NCBI RefSeq assembly: GCF_000740795.1
Contig: NZ_JGYG01000008.1
Span: forward strand, 117,326 to 181,325
Length of the DNA: 64,000 nucleotides
Origin: Haematobacter massiliensis
GTDB taxonomy: Bacteria; Pseudomonadota; Alphaproteobacteria; Rhodobacterales; Rhodobacteraceae
Direction of reading: 5' to 3'
Below, in pieces: positions 45,202 through 54,327 of this stretch. Below the pieces are notes generated by a model. It searched no databases. It was not told where the DNA came from and saw only the letters and a list, made by a program, of their open reading frames with translations. The translations under genes and the position numbers were made by a program. Numbering within the stretch: the stretch's first letter is position 1; the number at the start of each line of letters is the position of its first letter.

Positions 45202-46793
45202 TGGAACGGTTCGATCATATCGTCATCGGCGCGGGCTCGGCGGGCTGCGTGCTGGCCAATCGCCTGTCCGCCGATCCCGCCACCCGCGTTCTGGTGATCG
45301 AGGCCGGGGGTCATGACCGCGACTTGCGCGTCAAGGTGCCTGCGGGGATTCTGGCGATGTATGGCCGGGCGCGCTTTGATTACGGCTGGGTGGGCGTGCC
45401 GCAGCCCGGCCTGAACGACCGCCGCATTCCGGTGAACCGGGGGCGGATGCTGGGCGGGTCGTCCTCGCTGAATTCGATGCTGTATATCCGGGGCGCGGCG
45501 CGGGATTACGACGACTGGCGCGATCTGGGCTGTCCCGGCTGGGGCTGGGACGAGGTGCTGCCGGTGTTCAATGCGTTAGAGCGTAACCGCAACGGTCAGG
45601 ATCCCGCCTTTCACGGCGCCGAGGGGGAATTGATCGTCAGCCGCCCGCGCGATCCGAACCCGGTCTGTCAGGATTACATCGCTGCGGGCGAGACGCTGCA
45701 GCTGCCGCGCAACACCGATTTCAACGGTCCCAGCCAGCTCGGCCTTGGCGTCTATGACGTGACGCAACGCGACGGTCTGCGCTTTTCGGCCTATAACGCC
45801 TTTCTGGAACCGGTCAGGTCGCGGCCCAATCTGGTGATCCGTCCGGGGTGCACCCTGCGCCGCCTAATCGTCGAGACTGGCCGGGTGACGGGGATCGAGG
45901 TGCAGCAGGGCGATCAGCCGCAGCGCATCCTTGCGGGTCAGGTGATCCTGTCGGCCGGTGCGATCGGCACGCCCATGGCGCTGATGGCATCGGGCATTGG
46001 GCCGGGGGCACAGCTTTCCGCGCAGGGCATCGCGGTCGTGCATGACCTGCCGGGCGTCGGCCAGAACCTGCGTGATCATGTCGACGGGATGATCACGGTG
46101 CGCAGCGATTCGACCCGGACGCTGGGCTTTTCGCTGGGCAACTGGCGGCGGTTGCTGGCCGCGCCCTTCGCCTTTGCCGCCGGGCGCAGGGGCGAGCTGT
46201 CCACCAATTACGTCGTCGCGGGCGGTTTCGCAAAGACGCCGCTGGCGGGCGATCTGCCGGATGTGCAGTTCCATTTCGTGCCCGGCTATCGCAGTCATCG
46301 CGGGCGGCTGGTCGAATGGGGCCATGGCTTTGCCGTGCATACCTGCGTGCTGCGGCCCCGCTCCATCGGCGAGATCCGCATTGCCCGCGAGGGCGAAGGC
46401 TTTGCGCCGCAGATCGACCACCGCTTCTTCAGCGATCCCTTCGATGCACAGGTGCTGGTCGAAGGGATCAAGCTGGCCCGCCGTATCTTTGCCGCCCCGC
46501 CGCTGACGGGCCTGAACGGGCGCGAGATCCTGCCCGGGCCGGATGTGATCAGCGATGACCAGATCCTTGCCTATCTGCGGGCCGAGGCGCTGACCGTCTA
46601 TCACCCGGTCGGCACGGCGAAGATGGGCCGCGACGGCATGGCCGTGGTCGATCCGGTGACGATGCAGGTGCATGGGATCGCGGGGCTGCGTGTCGCCGAT
46701 GCCTCGGTCATGCCGACGCTGATCGGCGGCAATACCAACGCCCCGTCGATGATGATCGGAGAGAAATGCGCCCGCGCGATCCTCGGGCGCTGA
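45201..46793 (+). CDS. GMC-family FAD-dependent oxidoreductase (choline dehydrogenase-like)
   Basis: A 530-residue GMC flavoprotein. It has the FAD motif IGAGSAGC near residue 10, the GMC signature 1 region (GRMLGGSSSLNSMLYIRG), signature 2 (ILSAGAIGTP), and the catalytic His region YHPVGTAKMG with the terminal GGNTNAPSMMIGEK. It oxidises a primary alcohol to an aldehyde, as choline and polyethylene glycol dehydrogenases do. The ATG shares a base with the upstream stop (TGATG); a GTG one codon earlier is equally open. Last gene of the transporter operon. Confidence 0.9.
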   Translation: MERFDHIVIGAGSAGCVLANRLSADPATRVLVIEAGGHDRDLRVKVPAGILAMYGRARFDYGWVGVPQPGLNDRRIPVNRGRMLGGSSSLNSMLYIRGAARDYDDWRDLGCPGWGWDEVLPVFNALERNRNGQDPAFHGAEGELIVSRPRDPNPVCQDYIAAGETLQLPRNTDFNGPSQLGLGVYDVTQRDGLRFSAYNAFLEPVRSRPNLVIRPGCTLRRLIVETGRVTGIEVQQGDQPQRILAGQVILSAGAIGTPMALMASGIGPGAQLSAQGIAVVHDLPGVGQNLRDHVDGMITVRSDSTRTLGFSLGNWRRLLAAPFAFAAGRRGELSTNYVVAGGFAKTPLAGDLPDVQFHFVPGYRSHRGRLVEWGHGFAVHTCVLRPRSIGEIRIAREGEGFAPQIDHRFFSDPFDAQVLVEGIKLARRIFAAPPLTGLNGREILPGPDVISDDQILAYLRAEALTVYHPVGTAKMGRDGMAVVDPVTMQVHGIAGLRVADASVMPTLIGGNTNAPSMMIGEKCARAILGR

Positions 46794-46809
46794 TCGCCGG
46801 GGCGGCAAA

Positions 46810-46833
46810 GGGCGCTTGCGGCGCCCCTTTTTT
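46810..46833 (+). terminator. Rho-independent terminator between convergent operons
   Basis: GGGCGC-TTGCG-GCGCCC (46810-46826) is followed by CTTTTTT (46827-46833). It ends the plus-strand transporter/GMC operon; on the other strand only a TTT follows the stem, so it may act weakly there too. Confidence 0.85.
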
Positions 46834-48902
46834 CAATCCGCCGCCAGTTCGGTGATCTCGCGCCGGAAGGGCAGTGCATCGCCCCGGTCCGGCTCGTCCA
46901 GTTCCCGCGCATAGCGGTGCCCGGCATAGGTCGCCCATGCGATCGGCCCCGGCGCATTGGCGTCACCGATGATCCTGACCGAGCGGATGCCGGCATCCGC
47001 CCAATCCGTCTCGCGCCCCTTCAGATCGAGATAGAGGCCGTTCTCCTCGCGCCGCGAGGTGACCACGACCACCGCATCACAGCCATGGCTTTGCTCCCCA
47101 TCGGTATAGACGCAGGTCGACACCACATGCCCGCCCGCAATGGCACTGACGCCCCGGTTCAGCACGATGTTCACGCCCATACCGGCCAGACGGCGGTGGA
47201 TCGTGTGCTGTTCCAGCGTGTTCAGCGTCCAATCCGACAGATAGGCCGAGGGGGTGATGATCGTGACCTCGCAGCCCTCGCCGCGCAGCAGTTCCGCCAT
47301 GACACCGCCCATGTAATAGTGGTCGTCGTCAAAGATCACCACGCGGCCCGAGGGCTTGCGCCCCTCCATGATGTCATCGGGTGTATAGACCGGGACCGAG
47401 CCATCCATGGCCATCGGCACGACATGCTGGCGCGCGACGCCATCGGCGCGCCATCTGGCCCCGGTGGCGATGCAGATGTTCTGAAAGCCGAATTCCAGGA
47501 TCGCCTCTGCGTCCAGATGGCTGTCGAAATAGGTTTCGACATTCGGACGCTGGCTGATCTGGTATTGCCGGTATTCGACCACGCGCCCCCAGGCCGAGAG
47601 GCCCGGCAGCTTGCGTTCGCGCGCCACGCGCCCGCCCAGTTCGGTGCGCGCCTCGGCAATCGCCACCTCATAGCCGCGCAAGGACAAGGCACGCGCCGCC
47701 TCGAGCCCCGCCGGACCGGAACCAACGATCAGCACGCTTTGGCTGTCGCCCTTGGCGTTCATCTTTTCGGGGTGCCAGCCCTTGCGCCATTCCTCCATGA
47801 AGGTCGGGTTCTGGGTGCAGCGGCTGATCGACATGGTCATGTCGCCGGTGATGCAGATATTGCAGCCGATGCATTCGCGAATGTCCTCGATCCGGCCTTC
47901 CTCGATCTTTTTCGGCAGGAAGGGATCGGCGATGGAGGGCCGGGCGCAGCCGATGAAATCCAGCGTGCCCGACTTGATCATCCGCACCATGGTATCGGCC
48001 GAGGTAAAGCGCCCCACCCCGACCACCGGCCGGCTGGTCAGGTCGCGAATGCCCCAGACCAGATCTTCCTGCGCCGATTCGTCCTTGAAGCGCGAGGGGC
48101 CGGAACAATCCTCCCAGGTGCCATGCGCCAGATCCCACAGGTCGGGCAGGTCGCGGTTCATCTCGATGAACTCGCGGACCTCGGCATTGGAAAAGCCCAG
48201 CTCGCCGATGCTTTCGTCCAGGCTGACGCGCAGGGTCAGGGCCATCGTGTCGCCGACCGCATCGCGCATGTCGGCGATGACCTCATTCACGAAACGCGCG
48301 CGGTTTTCCAGACTGCCGCCATATTCATCCGTACGCTGGTTCGTGGCGCGGCTCAGGAAATGCTGGAAGATGCCGAAGCCATGCGCGCCGTAAAGGCAGA
48401 TCAGGTCAAAGCCCGCCAGCCTGGACCGTTTCGCCGCGTTCACGAACCAGCGGCGCAGGTCGCGGATGTCGGATTTGTCCAGCGCGCGGGCCTGCACCGG
48501 GTCATTGGTGAAGGTGCGGATCGGCATGGCCGAGGGCGCCAGCGGCACTTCCTTGGTGTAGAGGTTCGGGCCGTTGATGCCGGAATAGGCCAGCTGGATT
48601 CCCGCCAGCGCGCCATGCGTCTTCATCCGCTCGGCCATCTTGGCAAGCTGCGGGATGTCCTTGTCCTCCCACAGGCGCAGCTCGATGAAGGGGGTGATCT
48701 CCGAGGTGTGATGCATCTCGCATTGCTCGGTAAAGATCACGCCCCAGCCGCCCTCGGCCTTGATGCCGCGCATGGCGGCCGCCGCCGACGGGTCGCGATA
48801 GCCGCCGCCATTGCAATGCGGCACCTGATAGAAGCGGTTCTTCGCGGTGACAGGGCCGATCTGCATCGGCTGGAACAGGATGTCATAGCGGGGATCGCGC
48901 AA
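46833..48902 (-). CDS. Trimethylamine/histamine dehydrogenase-family iron-sulfur flavoprotein
   Basis: A 689-residue protein laid out as TMADH: an FMN-binding TIM barrel (1-340), a 4Fe-4S site (C344, C347, C350, C362) and FAD/ADP-binding domains with LIVGSGPAGLEAAR. C30 in QVPHCNGGG is the 6-S-cysteinyl-FMN position. Tyr171 and His174 (YGAHGF) correspond to TMADH Y169/H172. The amine bowl differs: Q60 stands for TMADH Y60, W263 for W264, and D354 for W355, as in histamine dehydrogenase. It therefore likely oxidises a primary biogenic amine to an aldehyde plus ammonia. Last gene of the amine operon. Confidence 0.9.
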   Translation of the reverse strand: MRDPRYDILFQPMQIGPVTAKNRFYQVPHCNGGGYRDPSAAAAMRGIKAEGGWGVIFTEQCEMHHTSEITPFIELRLWEDKDIPQLAKMAERMKTHGALAGIQLAYSGINGPNLYTKEVPLAPSAMPIRTFTNDPVQARALDKSDIRDLRRWFVNAAKRSRLAGFDLICLYGAHGFGIFQHFLSRATNQRTDEYGGSLENRARFVNEVIADMRDAVGDTMALTLRVSLDESIGELGFSNAEVREFIEMNRDLPDLWDLAHGTWEDCSGPSRFKDESAQEDLVWGIRDLTSRPVVGVGRFTSADTMVRMIKSGTLDFIGCARPSIADPFLPKKIEEGRIEDIRECIGCNICITGDMTMSISRCTQNPTFMEEWRKGWHPEKMNAKGDSQSVLIVGSGPAGLEAARALSLRGYEVAIAEARTELGGRVARERKLPGLSAWGRVVEYRQYQISQRPNVETYFDSHLDAEAILEFGFQNICIATGARWRADGVARQHVVPMAMDGSVPVYTPDDIMEGRKPSGRVVIFDDDHYYMGGVMAELLRGEGCEVTIITPSAYLSDWTLNTLEQHTIHRRLAGMGVNIVLNRGVSAIAGGHVVSTCVYTDGEQSHGCDAVVVVTSRREENGLYLDLKGRETDWADAGIRSVRIIGDANAPGPIAWATYAGHRYARELDEPDRGDALPFRREITELAAD

Positions 48903-48951
48903 TTTTCTCTCCTAGAGGGGCTGGGTGCGAAGGGGATGCACCTGGCGGGCG

Positions 48952-50442
48952 TCAGGTCCGGTATTTGATCCAGACCGTTTTCAGCGCCGTGTATTTGTCC
49001 AGTGAATGCAGCGACAGGTCGCGCCCGAACCCGGACTGCTTCATGCCGCCAAAAGGGGTCTGCGCCGACAGCGCATCGACCGTGTTGACTGAGACCGTGC
49101 CGACATGCAGCCGCTCGGCCACGCGGCAGGCACGCGACAGATCGTCGGTCCAGACCGAAGCAGCCAGCCCATAGATCGAATCATTGGCCATGGCGACGGC
49201 CTGATCCTCGGTCTGAAAGCCGATGACCGACAGGACCGGGCCGAAGATCTCGTCCCGGGCCAGCGGATCGTCCTGGGTCACATCGGCAAAGATGGTCGGC
49301 TGCACGAAACAGCCCTTGCCCTCCATGGTGACGCGATTGCCGCCGGTGACCAGCCGCGCGGTGGCCTTGCCCGCCTCGACAAAGCGCATGATGCCCTGCG
49401 TCTGGCGCTCATCGACGATGGCGCCCATCTTGGACTCCGGGTCCAAGGGGTCGCCTGGCTGCATTGCCGCAGCGCGTTGGGCCAGCTTTTCCAGAAACGC
49501 CTCGCGGATGCTGTCCTGAACATACAGCCGGGAATTGGCCGAACAGACCTCGCCCTGATTAAAGAAGATGCCAAAGGCCGCCATGTCCGCCGCCGCATCC
49601 AGATCCTGGCAATCGGCAAAGACGATGTTCGGGCTTTTGCCGCCGGTCTCGGGCCAGACCTGTTTCAGGTTCGACTGGCCGGAGTATTCCATGAACCGCT
49701 TGCCGGTGGCGGTGGAGCCGGTAAAGGCTAGGCAATCCACATCCATATGCAGCCCGAGCGCCCGCCCGGCGGTGGCGCCAAAGCCCGGCACCACGTTCAA
49801 GACGCCATCGGGCAACCCGGCCTCGGCGGCCAGTTCCGCCAGCCGCAGCGCCGACAAGGGTGATTGCTCGGCCGGCTTCAGCACCACGGAATTCCCCGCC
49901 GCCAGCGCGGCAGCGGATTTCCACGTCGCCATGTCCAGCGGAAAGTTCCACGGCACCACCGCGCCGACGACGCCCAAGGGCACGCGGCGCACCAAGGCAA
50001 GGTCGCCGGGGCCGGTCGGGGCCACTTCGTCATAGAGCTTGTCGATGGCCTCGGCATACCATTGAAAGAAATGCGCCGAGCCGGGGGCGTCGATGGTGGC
50101 CGCGTCGCGCACCAGCTTGCCCATGTCCAGACTGTCCAGCAGCGCCAGTTCCTGCAGGTTCTCGCGGATCAGATCGGCCAGCTTCAGCAGCACTGCCTTG
50201 CGCTCGGCCGGGGGCTTGCGCCACCAGCGGCCATCATCAAAGGCGCGCCGCGCCGCCGTGACCGCGCGGTCCACATCCGCCGCGTCGCATTCCGCGACCT
50301 GCGCCAGCACCGCGCCGGTGGCGGGGTTGATGCTGTCGAAGGTCTTGCCCGAGACGGCGTCGGTAAAGCGGCCGTCGATGAAAGCCTGATGGCGAAAGCG
50401 CAAGCCTGCGGCGCGGGCTTTCCAGCCCTGATGGTCCAGCAT
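48952..50442 (-). CDS. NAD-dependent aldehyde dehydrogenase (PuuC-like)
   Basis: A 496-residue aldehyde dehydrogenase. The catalytic cysteine is C300 in NQGEVCSANSR and the general base E265 in PETGGKSPN. PWNFP and FTGSTATGKRF bind the cofactor, and the ending TPFGGMKQSGFGRD is standard. Overall wording resembles PuuC/gamma-aminobutyraldehyde-type enzymes. The ATG at 50442 is chosen because AGGGGA lies six bases upstream; another ATG six codons earlier overlaps the preceding gene. It would oxidise the aldehyde made by the amine dehydrogenase encoded just downstream. Confidence 0.92.
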   Translation of the reverse strand: MLDHQGWKARAAGLRFRHQAFIDGRFTDAVSGKTFDSINPATGAVLAQVAECDAADVDRAVTAARRAFDDGRWWRKPPAERKAVLLKLADLIRENLQELALLDSLDMGKLVRDAATIDAPGSAHFFQWYAEAIDKLYDEVAPTGPGDLALVRRVPLGVVGAVVPWNFPLDMATWKSAAALAAGNSVVLKPAEQSPLSALRLAELAAEAGLPDGVLNVVPGFGATAGRALGLHMDVDCLAFTGSTATGKRFMEYSGQSNLKQVWPETGGKSPNIVFADCQDLDAAADMAAFGIFFNQGEVCSANSRLYVQDSIREAFLEKLAQRAAAMQPGDPLDPESKMGAIVDERQTQGIMRFVEAGKATARLVTGGNRVTMEGKGCFVQPTIFADVTQDDPLARDEIFGPVLSVIGFQTEDQAVAMANDSIYGLAASVWTDDLSRACRVAERLHVGTVSVNTVDALSAQTPFGGMKQSGFGRDLSLHSLDKYTALKTVWIKYRT

Positions 50443-50452
50443 CTCGGTTCCC

Positions 50453-51127
50453 CTATTCATCGCCCGGAACGCCATAGGACGGCGCCGCCCGGGGGTCGAG
50501 CGCGCGCTGCACATAGGCGTCGAGCTGCGGCTTGTAGATGGCCCACAGATCGGCCAGCGCCCGGATCGGGCAGGCCTCCGTCCAGTCGCAGCGCAGATCG
50601 GCCACCGGCCAGCTGACCGTGTCGACGATCTTCAGCCCCGCCGAATGCACCGGCCCGGCCTCTCCGCCCTGCGCCAGCCCGGCCTGCATCGCGGCGATCA
50701 GCCGGTCGCCGATATGGCCCCGGGCCTTCAGGAACCCGTCCACGATGGCCTGCGGCACGCCGTCATTGGCCAGCAGGTTCCCGCCCGAGGCCACATCCGG
50801 CCCCTGCGCCTGCGTCCAGATGCCCAGCGAGTTCGGGCCCGAATGGATCGCGGTCGCGCCCTGGGCATCGACCGCCAGCACCTGCCGATAGTCGATGAAG
50901 CGGCCCCGCCGCACCACCTCGGCCACGGCATCCGGGGCCGAAAGCCCCTGCTCCATCAGATCCAGCGTCAACGGCCCCAGCGACGGATCGGTGACATTCT
51001 GGCTGGCGACCGCGCCCACGCCCGCGCGGGCAAAGGCGCAGCGCGCCGCCACGGCGGGCGAGGAAGAGGCGATGGCCATGCCGAACATGCCCGTCTCGGC
51101 GCAGCGGGCGACAAGCGAGAAGGTCAT
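50453..51127 (-). CDS. DUF1028 family protein
   Basis: A 224-residue member of DUF1028, a small family with an Ntn-hydrolase-like fold whose activity is not established. The hallmarks are an N-terminal TFSLVARCAETGMFGMAIAS, GVGAVASQNVTDPSLGP, and YRQVLAVDAQGATAIHSG; the GNLLANDGVPQAI block follows. DUF1028 genes often sit beside RidA, amidase or transporter genes, as here (RidA-like 4 bp upstream, aldehyde dehydrogenase downstream). No signal peptide. A hydrolase acting on an amide or gamma-glutamyl-type intermediate is possible but unproven. Confidence 0.85.
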   Translation of the reverse strand: MTFSLVARCAETGMFGMAIASSSPAVAARCAFARAGVGAVASQNVTDPSLGPLTLDLMEQGLSAPDAVAEVVRRGRFIDYRQVLAVDAQGATAIHSGPNSLGIWTQAQGPDVASGGNLLANDGVPQAIVDGFLKARGHIGDRLIAAMQAGLAQGGEAGPVHSAGLKIVDTVSWPVADLRCDWTEACPIRALADLWAIYKPQLDAYVQRALDPRAAPSYGVPGDE

Positions 51128-51131
51128 CTGA

Positions 51132-51548
51132 TCAGTCCGGGATCACGGCGGTGCCGTCGATCTCCACCAGCCAGTCGGGCCGCGCCAAGGCCTGCACCAC
51201 CAGCCCGGTCGAGACCGGATGCACGCCCTTGAGATATTCGCCCATGGTGCGATAGACCGCCTCGCGGTGGCGCACATCGGTGATGTAGACCACGACCTTG
51301 ACCAGATGCTCCATCTGGCCGCCGGCTTCCTCGATCAACTGCTTGATGTTCTGCATGACCTTGTGGGTCTGCTCGACCGGATCATGGCTGTCGATGTTTT
51401 TCGCATCGTCCAGATTCTGCGGGCACTGACCGCGCAGCCAGACGATGCGGCCGCCCTGCGTCACCACCGCCTGGCACAGGTCATTGTCCAGGTTCTGCTC
51501 GGGGTAGGTGTCCTTGGTGTTGAACTTGCGGATACGGGTATGAGCCAT
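51132..51548 (-). CDS. RidA/YjgF-family protein (imine deaminase-like)
   Basis: A 138-residue Rid-superfamily protein. It shows the conserved VTQGGRIVWLRGQCPQ strand, the helix QNIKQLIEEAGGQMEHLVKV, and ALARPDWLVEIDGTAVI containing the arginine that binds the substrate carboxylate in active RidA. Rid proteins hydrolyse reactive imines released by amine-oxidising enzymes, which fits its place between a flavin monooxygenase and an aldehyde/amine dehydrogenase pair. The ATG at 51548 follows GGAG; longer in-frame extensions upstream lie within the monooxygenase gene's former end. Confidence 0.87.
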   Translation of the reverse strand: MAHTRIRKFNTKDTYPEQNLDNDLCQAVVTQGGRIVWLRGQCPQNLDDAKNIDSHDPVEQTHKVMQNIKQLIEEAGGQMEHLVKVVVYITDVRHREAVYRTMGEYLKGVHPVSTGLVVQALARPDWLVEIDGTAVIPD

Positions 51549-51582
51549 CTGGATCTCCATCGGGCGGGCTTGGGTGGCAGGG

Positions 51583-51720
51583 TCAGGCGGTCTTTGCCTG
51601 TGGCAGCGGCGGCGTGCCGTGATGATAGTCGGCATAACTGTTCTGGATGCCGATCTGCTCGGCGATATGGCGGGCATCATGCCAGACCCCCCAGATGAAG
51701 CTTGATCCGCGCCGCGACTG
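51583..51720 (-). other. In-frame C-terminal segment cut off from the flavin monooxygenase
   Basis: Directly after the monooxygenase stop (TGA, 51721-51723) the same frame stays open for 45 codons to a stop at 51583. It reads QSRRGSSFIWGVWHDARHIA and continues to QAKTA. This is the expected C-terminus of the family, in which a Trp usually follows GQP before the S-R-R-G-S. A TGG to TGA change would explain the break. Confidence 0.75.
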
Positions 51721-52860
51721 TCAGGGCTGGCCCAGGACATAGATCCCCGGCTCCATCGACACGCCGCGCTGATGGATCGGGCGACCTTTGGCGTCGAAGA
51801 TATCGAGCTTGATCCAGCTGAAATCAACCGAGAAGCCGGTGGCCCAGATGACGGTGCCGATCCCCGCCCCGGCCAGATCCAGCGACAGGACCGGATCGGT
51901 CACGCAATCGGGGTCGGGCTGGCGGTGGCGCGCCTCCGGCTCGGGCGGCAGGTCCAGGCCGTTGCGCAGGACATAGGCGTCCGCCTCGTCCAGCAGGCCA
52001 AGATAATTCGCGTCGCCCCGATCCAGATTGTCGCGCAGGTCGGGCGCGAAATGCAGCCTGCCATCCGCAAAGCGTTCGGTCCGGCCCAACAGCACCATGC
52101 CCTGATGGCCCAGCCTGCGGAAATCCACGGTTTCGCCGCCGCGCGCGCCGCTGACAGCGATAGTGACATGCTCGGTCCCCGGCGCAGGCGCGGCCATGTC
52201 CCATTTGCCCAGAACCCCCAGCCACCAGCAGAAATCGCGCCCGCGATAGCGGCGCGGCGGGCGGTCATGGGGGCCGACTGACAGGAACACCTTGCGCCCC
52301 GCGCGCAGCAATTCATCGGCGATCTGGACCCCGGAGGAGCCCGCGCCGATCACCAGCACCGCGCCCGGCGCCAGCTGATCCGGATTTCGATAGCCGACCG
52401 AGTGCATCTGCGTGAGGCCCGCCGTCTCAGGGATCAGCGGCGGCATCACGGGCGTCTGGAACGGGCCCGTCGCGGCGACGACATGGCGCGCCTCTATCAC
52501 GCCCTGCGAGGTAGTGACGGTAAAGCCCGGCCGTCCGTCATTGCGGCGCACCTCCTGCACTTCGACCCCGCAACGGATCGGGGCGCCGATCATGCCGGCG
52601 TAATCGACAAAGTAATCCGCGACATCCTCTTTGCCGACAAAGCCGTCGGGATCGGCGTTGAAGGCCATGCCGGGAAAGCGATCGTGCCAAGCCGGACCAT
52701 TGGCCACCAGAGAATCCCAGCGCCAGGACCGCCAGCGTTCGGCGATGCGGCCCCGCTCCAGCACCAGATGGTCGATCCCTGCCCGGCCCAGATGCTCGCT
52801 CATGGCAACGCCTGCCTGACCGGCGCCAACGACAATCGTATTGGTCGTTTCCACTGACAT
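51721..52860 (-). CDS. Flavin-dependent monooxygenase (CzcO/FMO-like), prematurely stopped
   Basis: A 379-residue flavoprotein as it stands, or 424 residues if the in-frame TGA at 51721-51723 is read through. The FAD motif VVGAGQAGVAM is at 10-20, a second NADPH motif VIGAGSSGVQIADEL lies near 170, and the FMO-type end IWATGFSVDFSWIKLDIFD is present. Such enzymes hydroxylate amines, ketones or other soft nucleophiles using NADPH and O2. The conserved C-terminal tail lies beyond the stop, so function may be reduced. The ATG at 52860 follows GAGGGACG. First gene of the amine operon. Confidence 0.85.
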   Translation of the reverse strand: MSVETTNTIVVGAGQAGVAMSEHLGRAGIDHLVLERGRIAERWRSWRWDSLVANGPAWHDRFPGMAFNADPDGFVGKEDVADYFVDYAGMIGAPIRCGVEVQEVRRNDGRPGFTVTTSQGVIEARHVVAATGPFQTPVMPPLIPETAGLTQMHSVGYRNPDQLAPGAVLVIGAGSSGVQIADELLRAGRKVFLSVGPHDRPPRRYRGRDFCWWLGVLGKWDMAAPAPGTEHVTIAVSGARGGETVDFRRLGHQGMVLLGRTERFADGRLHFAPDLRDNLDRGDANYLGLLDEADAYVLRNGLDLPPEPEARHRQPDPDCVTDPVLSLDLAGAGIGTVIWATGFSVDFSWIKLDIFDAKGRPIHQRGVSMEPGIYVLGQP

Positions 52861-53261
52861 TGCTGCGTCCCTCGGATGATCTGCGACCGGCGCGGCAAAG
52901 GATGGCTGCCGCCTGGATCCAGCTTAGCGACCCGACGATATGGCTAAAATTACGATTTGATACAGCAAGGCTTAGGGGCAGCCTAAACAGCCACTTGCCG
53001 GGTCCGACGCTCCCACGAACCCCTGAACCTTCGGTCGTTTGTCCCTGTTTTACCGGACAGTCAGGTTGCGGTTTGAGCGGCGGCACCTCGCGGGGTGAGA
53101 GCATCTTCAGCGTTGTGATCCCCGATCCAGCTGCCGATCCATCCAAGCATTGGCTGGTCATGGTCGATGAGGACGGCGGATGATATCGCCGTTCCAGCAG
53201 GCGAACTCGCACCGGTCGGAGCACGGGCGCAGGTTCGACCGCATACGGTAGCCTTGCCGTC
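52861..53261. other. Upstream region of the amine operon, no gene seen
   Basis: About 400 bp without a supported gene. The AT-rich patch near 52940-52970 (containing CTAAAATTACGATTTGATAC) is the likely promoter zone for the minus-strand monooxygenase operon. The rest leads into the IS3 remnant; no clear repeat was found. Confidence 0.4.
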
Positions 53262-53650
53262 TTAGGGATGCTCAGACCGCCCGGAATATTTTCTCGCCAG
53301 CATCAGGTTATGGGCCTTCATGATCCGGCAGACCTGTTCGTGGTTCACCGGCGCGGTCCGTCTCAGCGTCGGTGCCGGCGCAAGATCGTGGCGCCGACTC
53401 CAACCCTGCGCCTTGTAATGACTTGCAGCAGCCTGCTCCGTTCCTGCAGATCGTCGAGCAGGTTCGACCGGACCGTGCCCAATGTCTCCGCCCGCCTTTA
53501 TTGAGAGTCTCCCTTCGTGATCTCGCGCAGAACCCCCGCTTCCATGGTCATGCGCCCGATCTGGCGTTCCAGCTTTTGGATCCGGCGTTCCCTCTCGCGC
53601 GCGAGACGATTGCTGGTGACATCGTCCCCGCCGGTTACGACGACACTTGC
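53262..53650 (-). pseudogene. IS3-family transposase remnant (OrfA end and OrfB start)
   Basis: Two frames can be read. One ends in RIQKLERQIGRMTMEAGVLR followed by EITKGDSQ, the C-terminal coiled part of an IS3 OrfA. The other reads APVNHEQVCRIMKAHNLMLA and RKYSGRSEHP before a stop at 53262, the N-terminal part of OrfB. The catalytic DDE domain is missing. It marks the left flank of the Baeyer-Villiger cassette. Confidence 0.7.
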
Positions 53651-54327
53651 CCACGCGCATTAGGCTCCGTCAACGCTACGATAGATGCTACGCCATTGCG
53701 CCCGCGACAATCGACATGCCGGCGTGATCGTCTCCCCGACGATGAGCAGCTTCCGCCGCACGGCATTGATTATTAAAACCGTTATCAGCTCCATGACCTG
53801 CGGCAGCGCGCCCTCCGACCCTGTGCGGCAAGCCATCAGGGACGCGCTTATCAGGCTGCATGGCTGCGCTGGTGGCTCTGCCGATGACACCGACGCGGAA
53901 CAGCCTGTCACAACAAGAGCCGCGCGCGCTCTGCACCGGACTGACTGCCACCCCCCGCACAAAGCCTCGGTTCCGCGCACCCCGGCCGAAGTCTTCAAGG
54001 CCAATATCCTCAGGCTACGGCCGCAAGATCACTTCTGCCGCCCGGCTCCAGCATGAACTGACCCGGATGACCCGGGTTCTTTCAGCATCGTTCACGCCGC
54101 CGCATTCCGGTCTCATGGGCCATGCCCACGCCCTCGTTCCGCAACCCCCGACGCGCTTGTCGAAAGCGCGCCCTCCACGTTCCGCCGGAGCGGTTGCCGC
54201 GGAGGGCGCGGAGCGCGGGGATCGGACACCCCGACAGCGGATGACCCCCTCCCCTGTCCGGGGCCAGCGGGCGGCACGGTGCGCCTCCGGTGCTGCTTCA
54301 TCGGTCCTGGACGGTGACAAGATCCTG
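53651..54327. other. No recognisable gene
   Basis: Roughly 680 bp between the IS3 remnant and the esterase. Open frames occur on both strands, none with a recognised motif or a convincing ribosome site. Likely non-functional sequence from past rearrangements. Confidence 0.4.
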
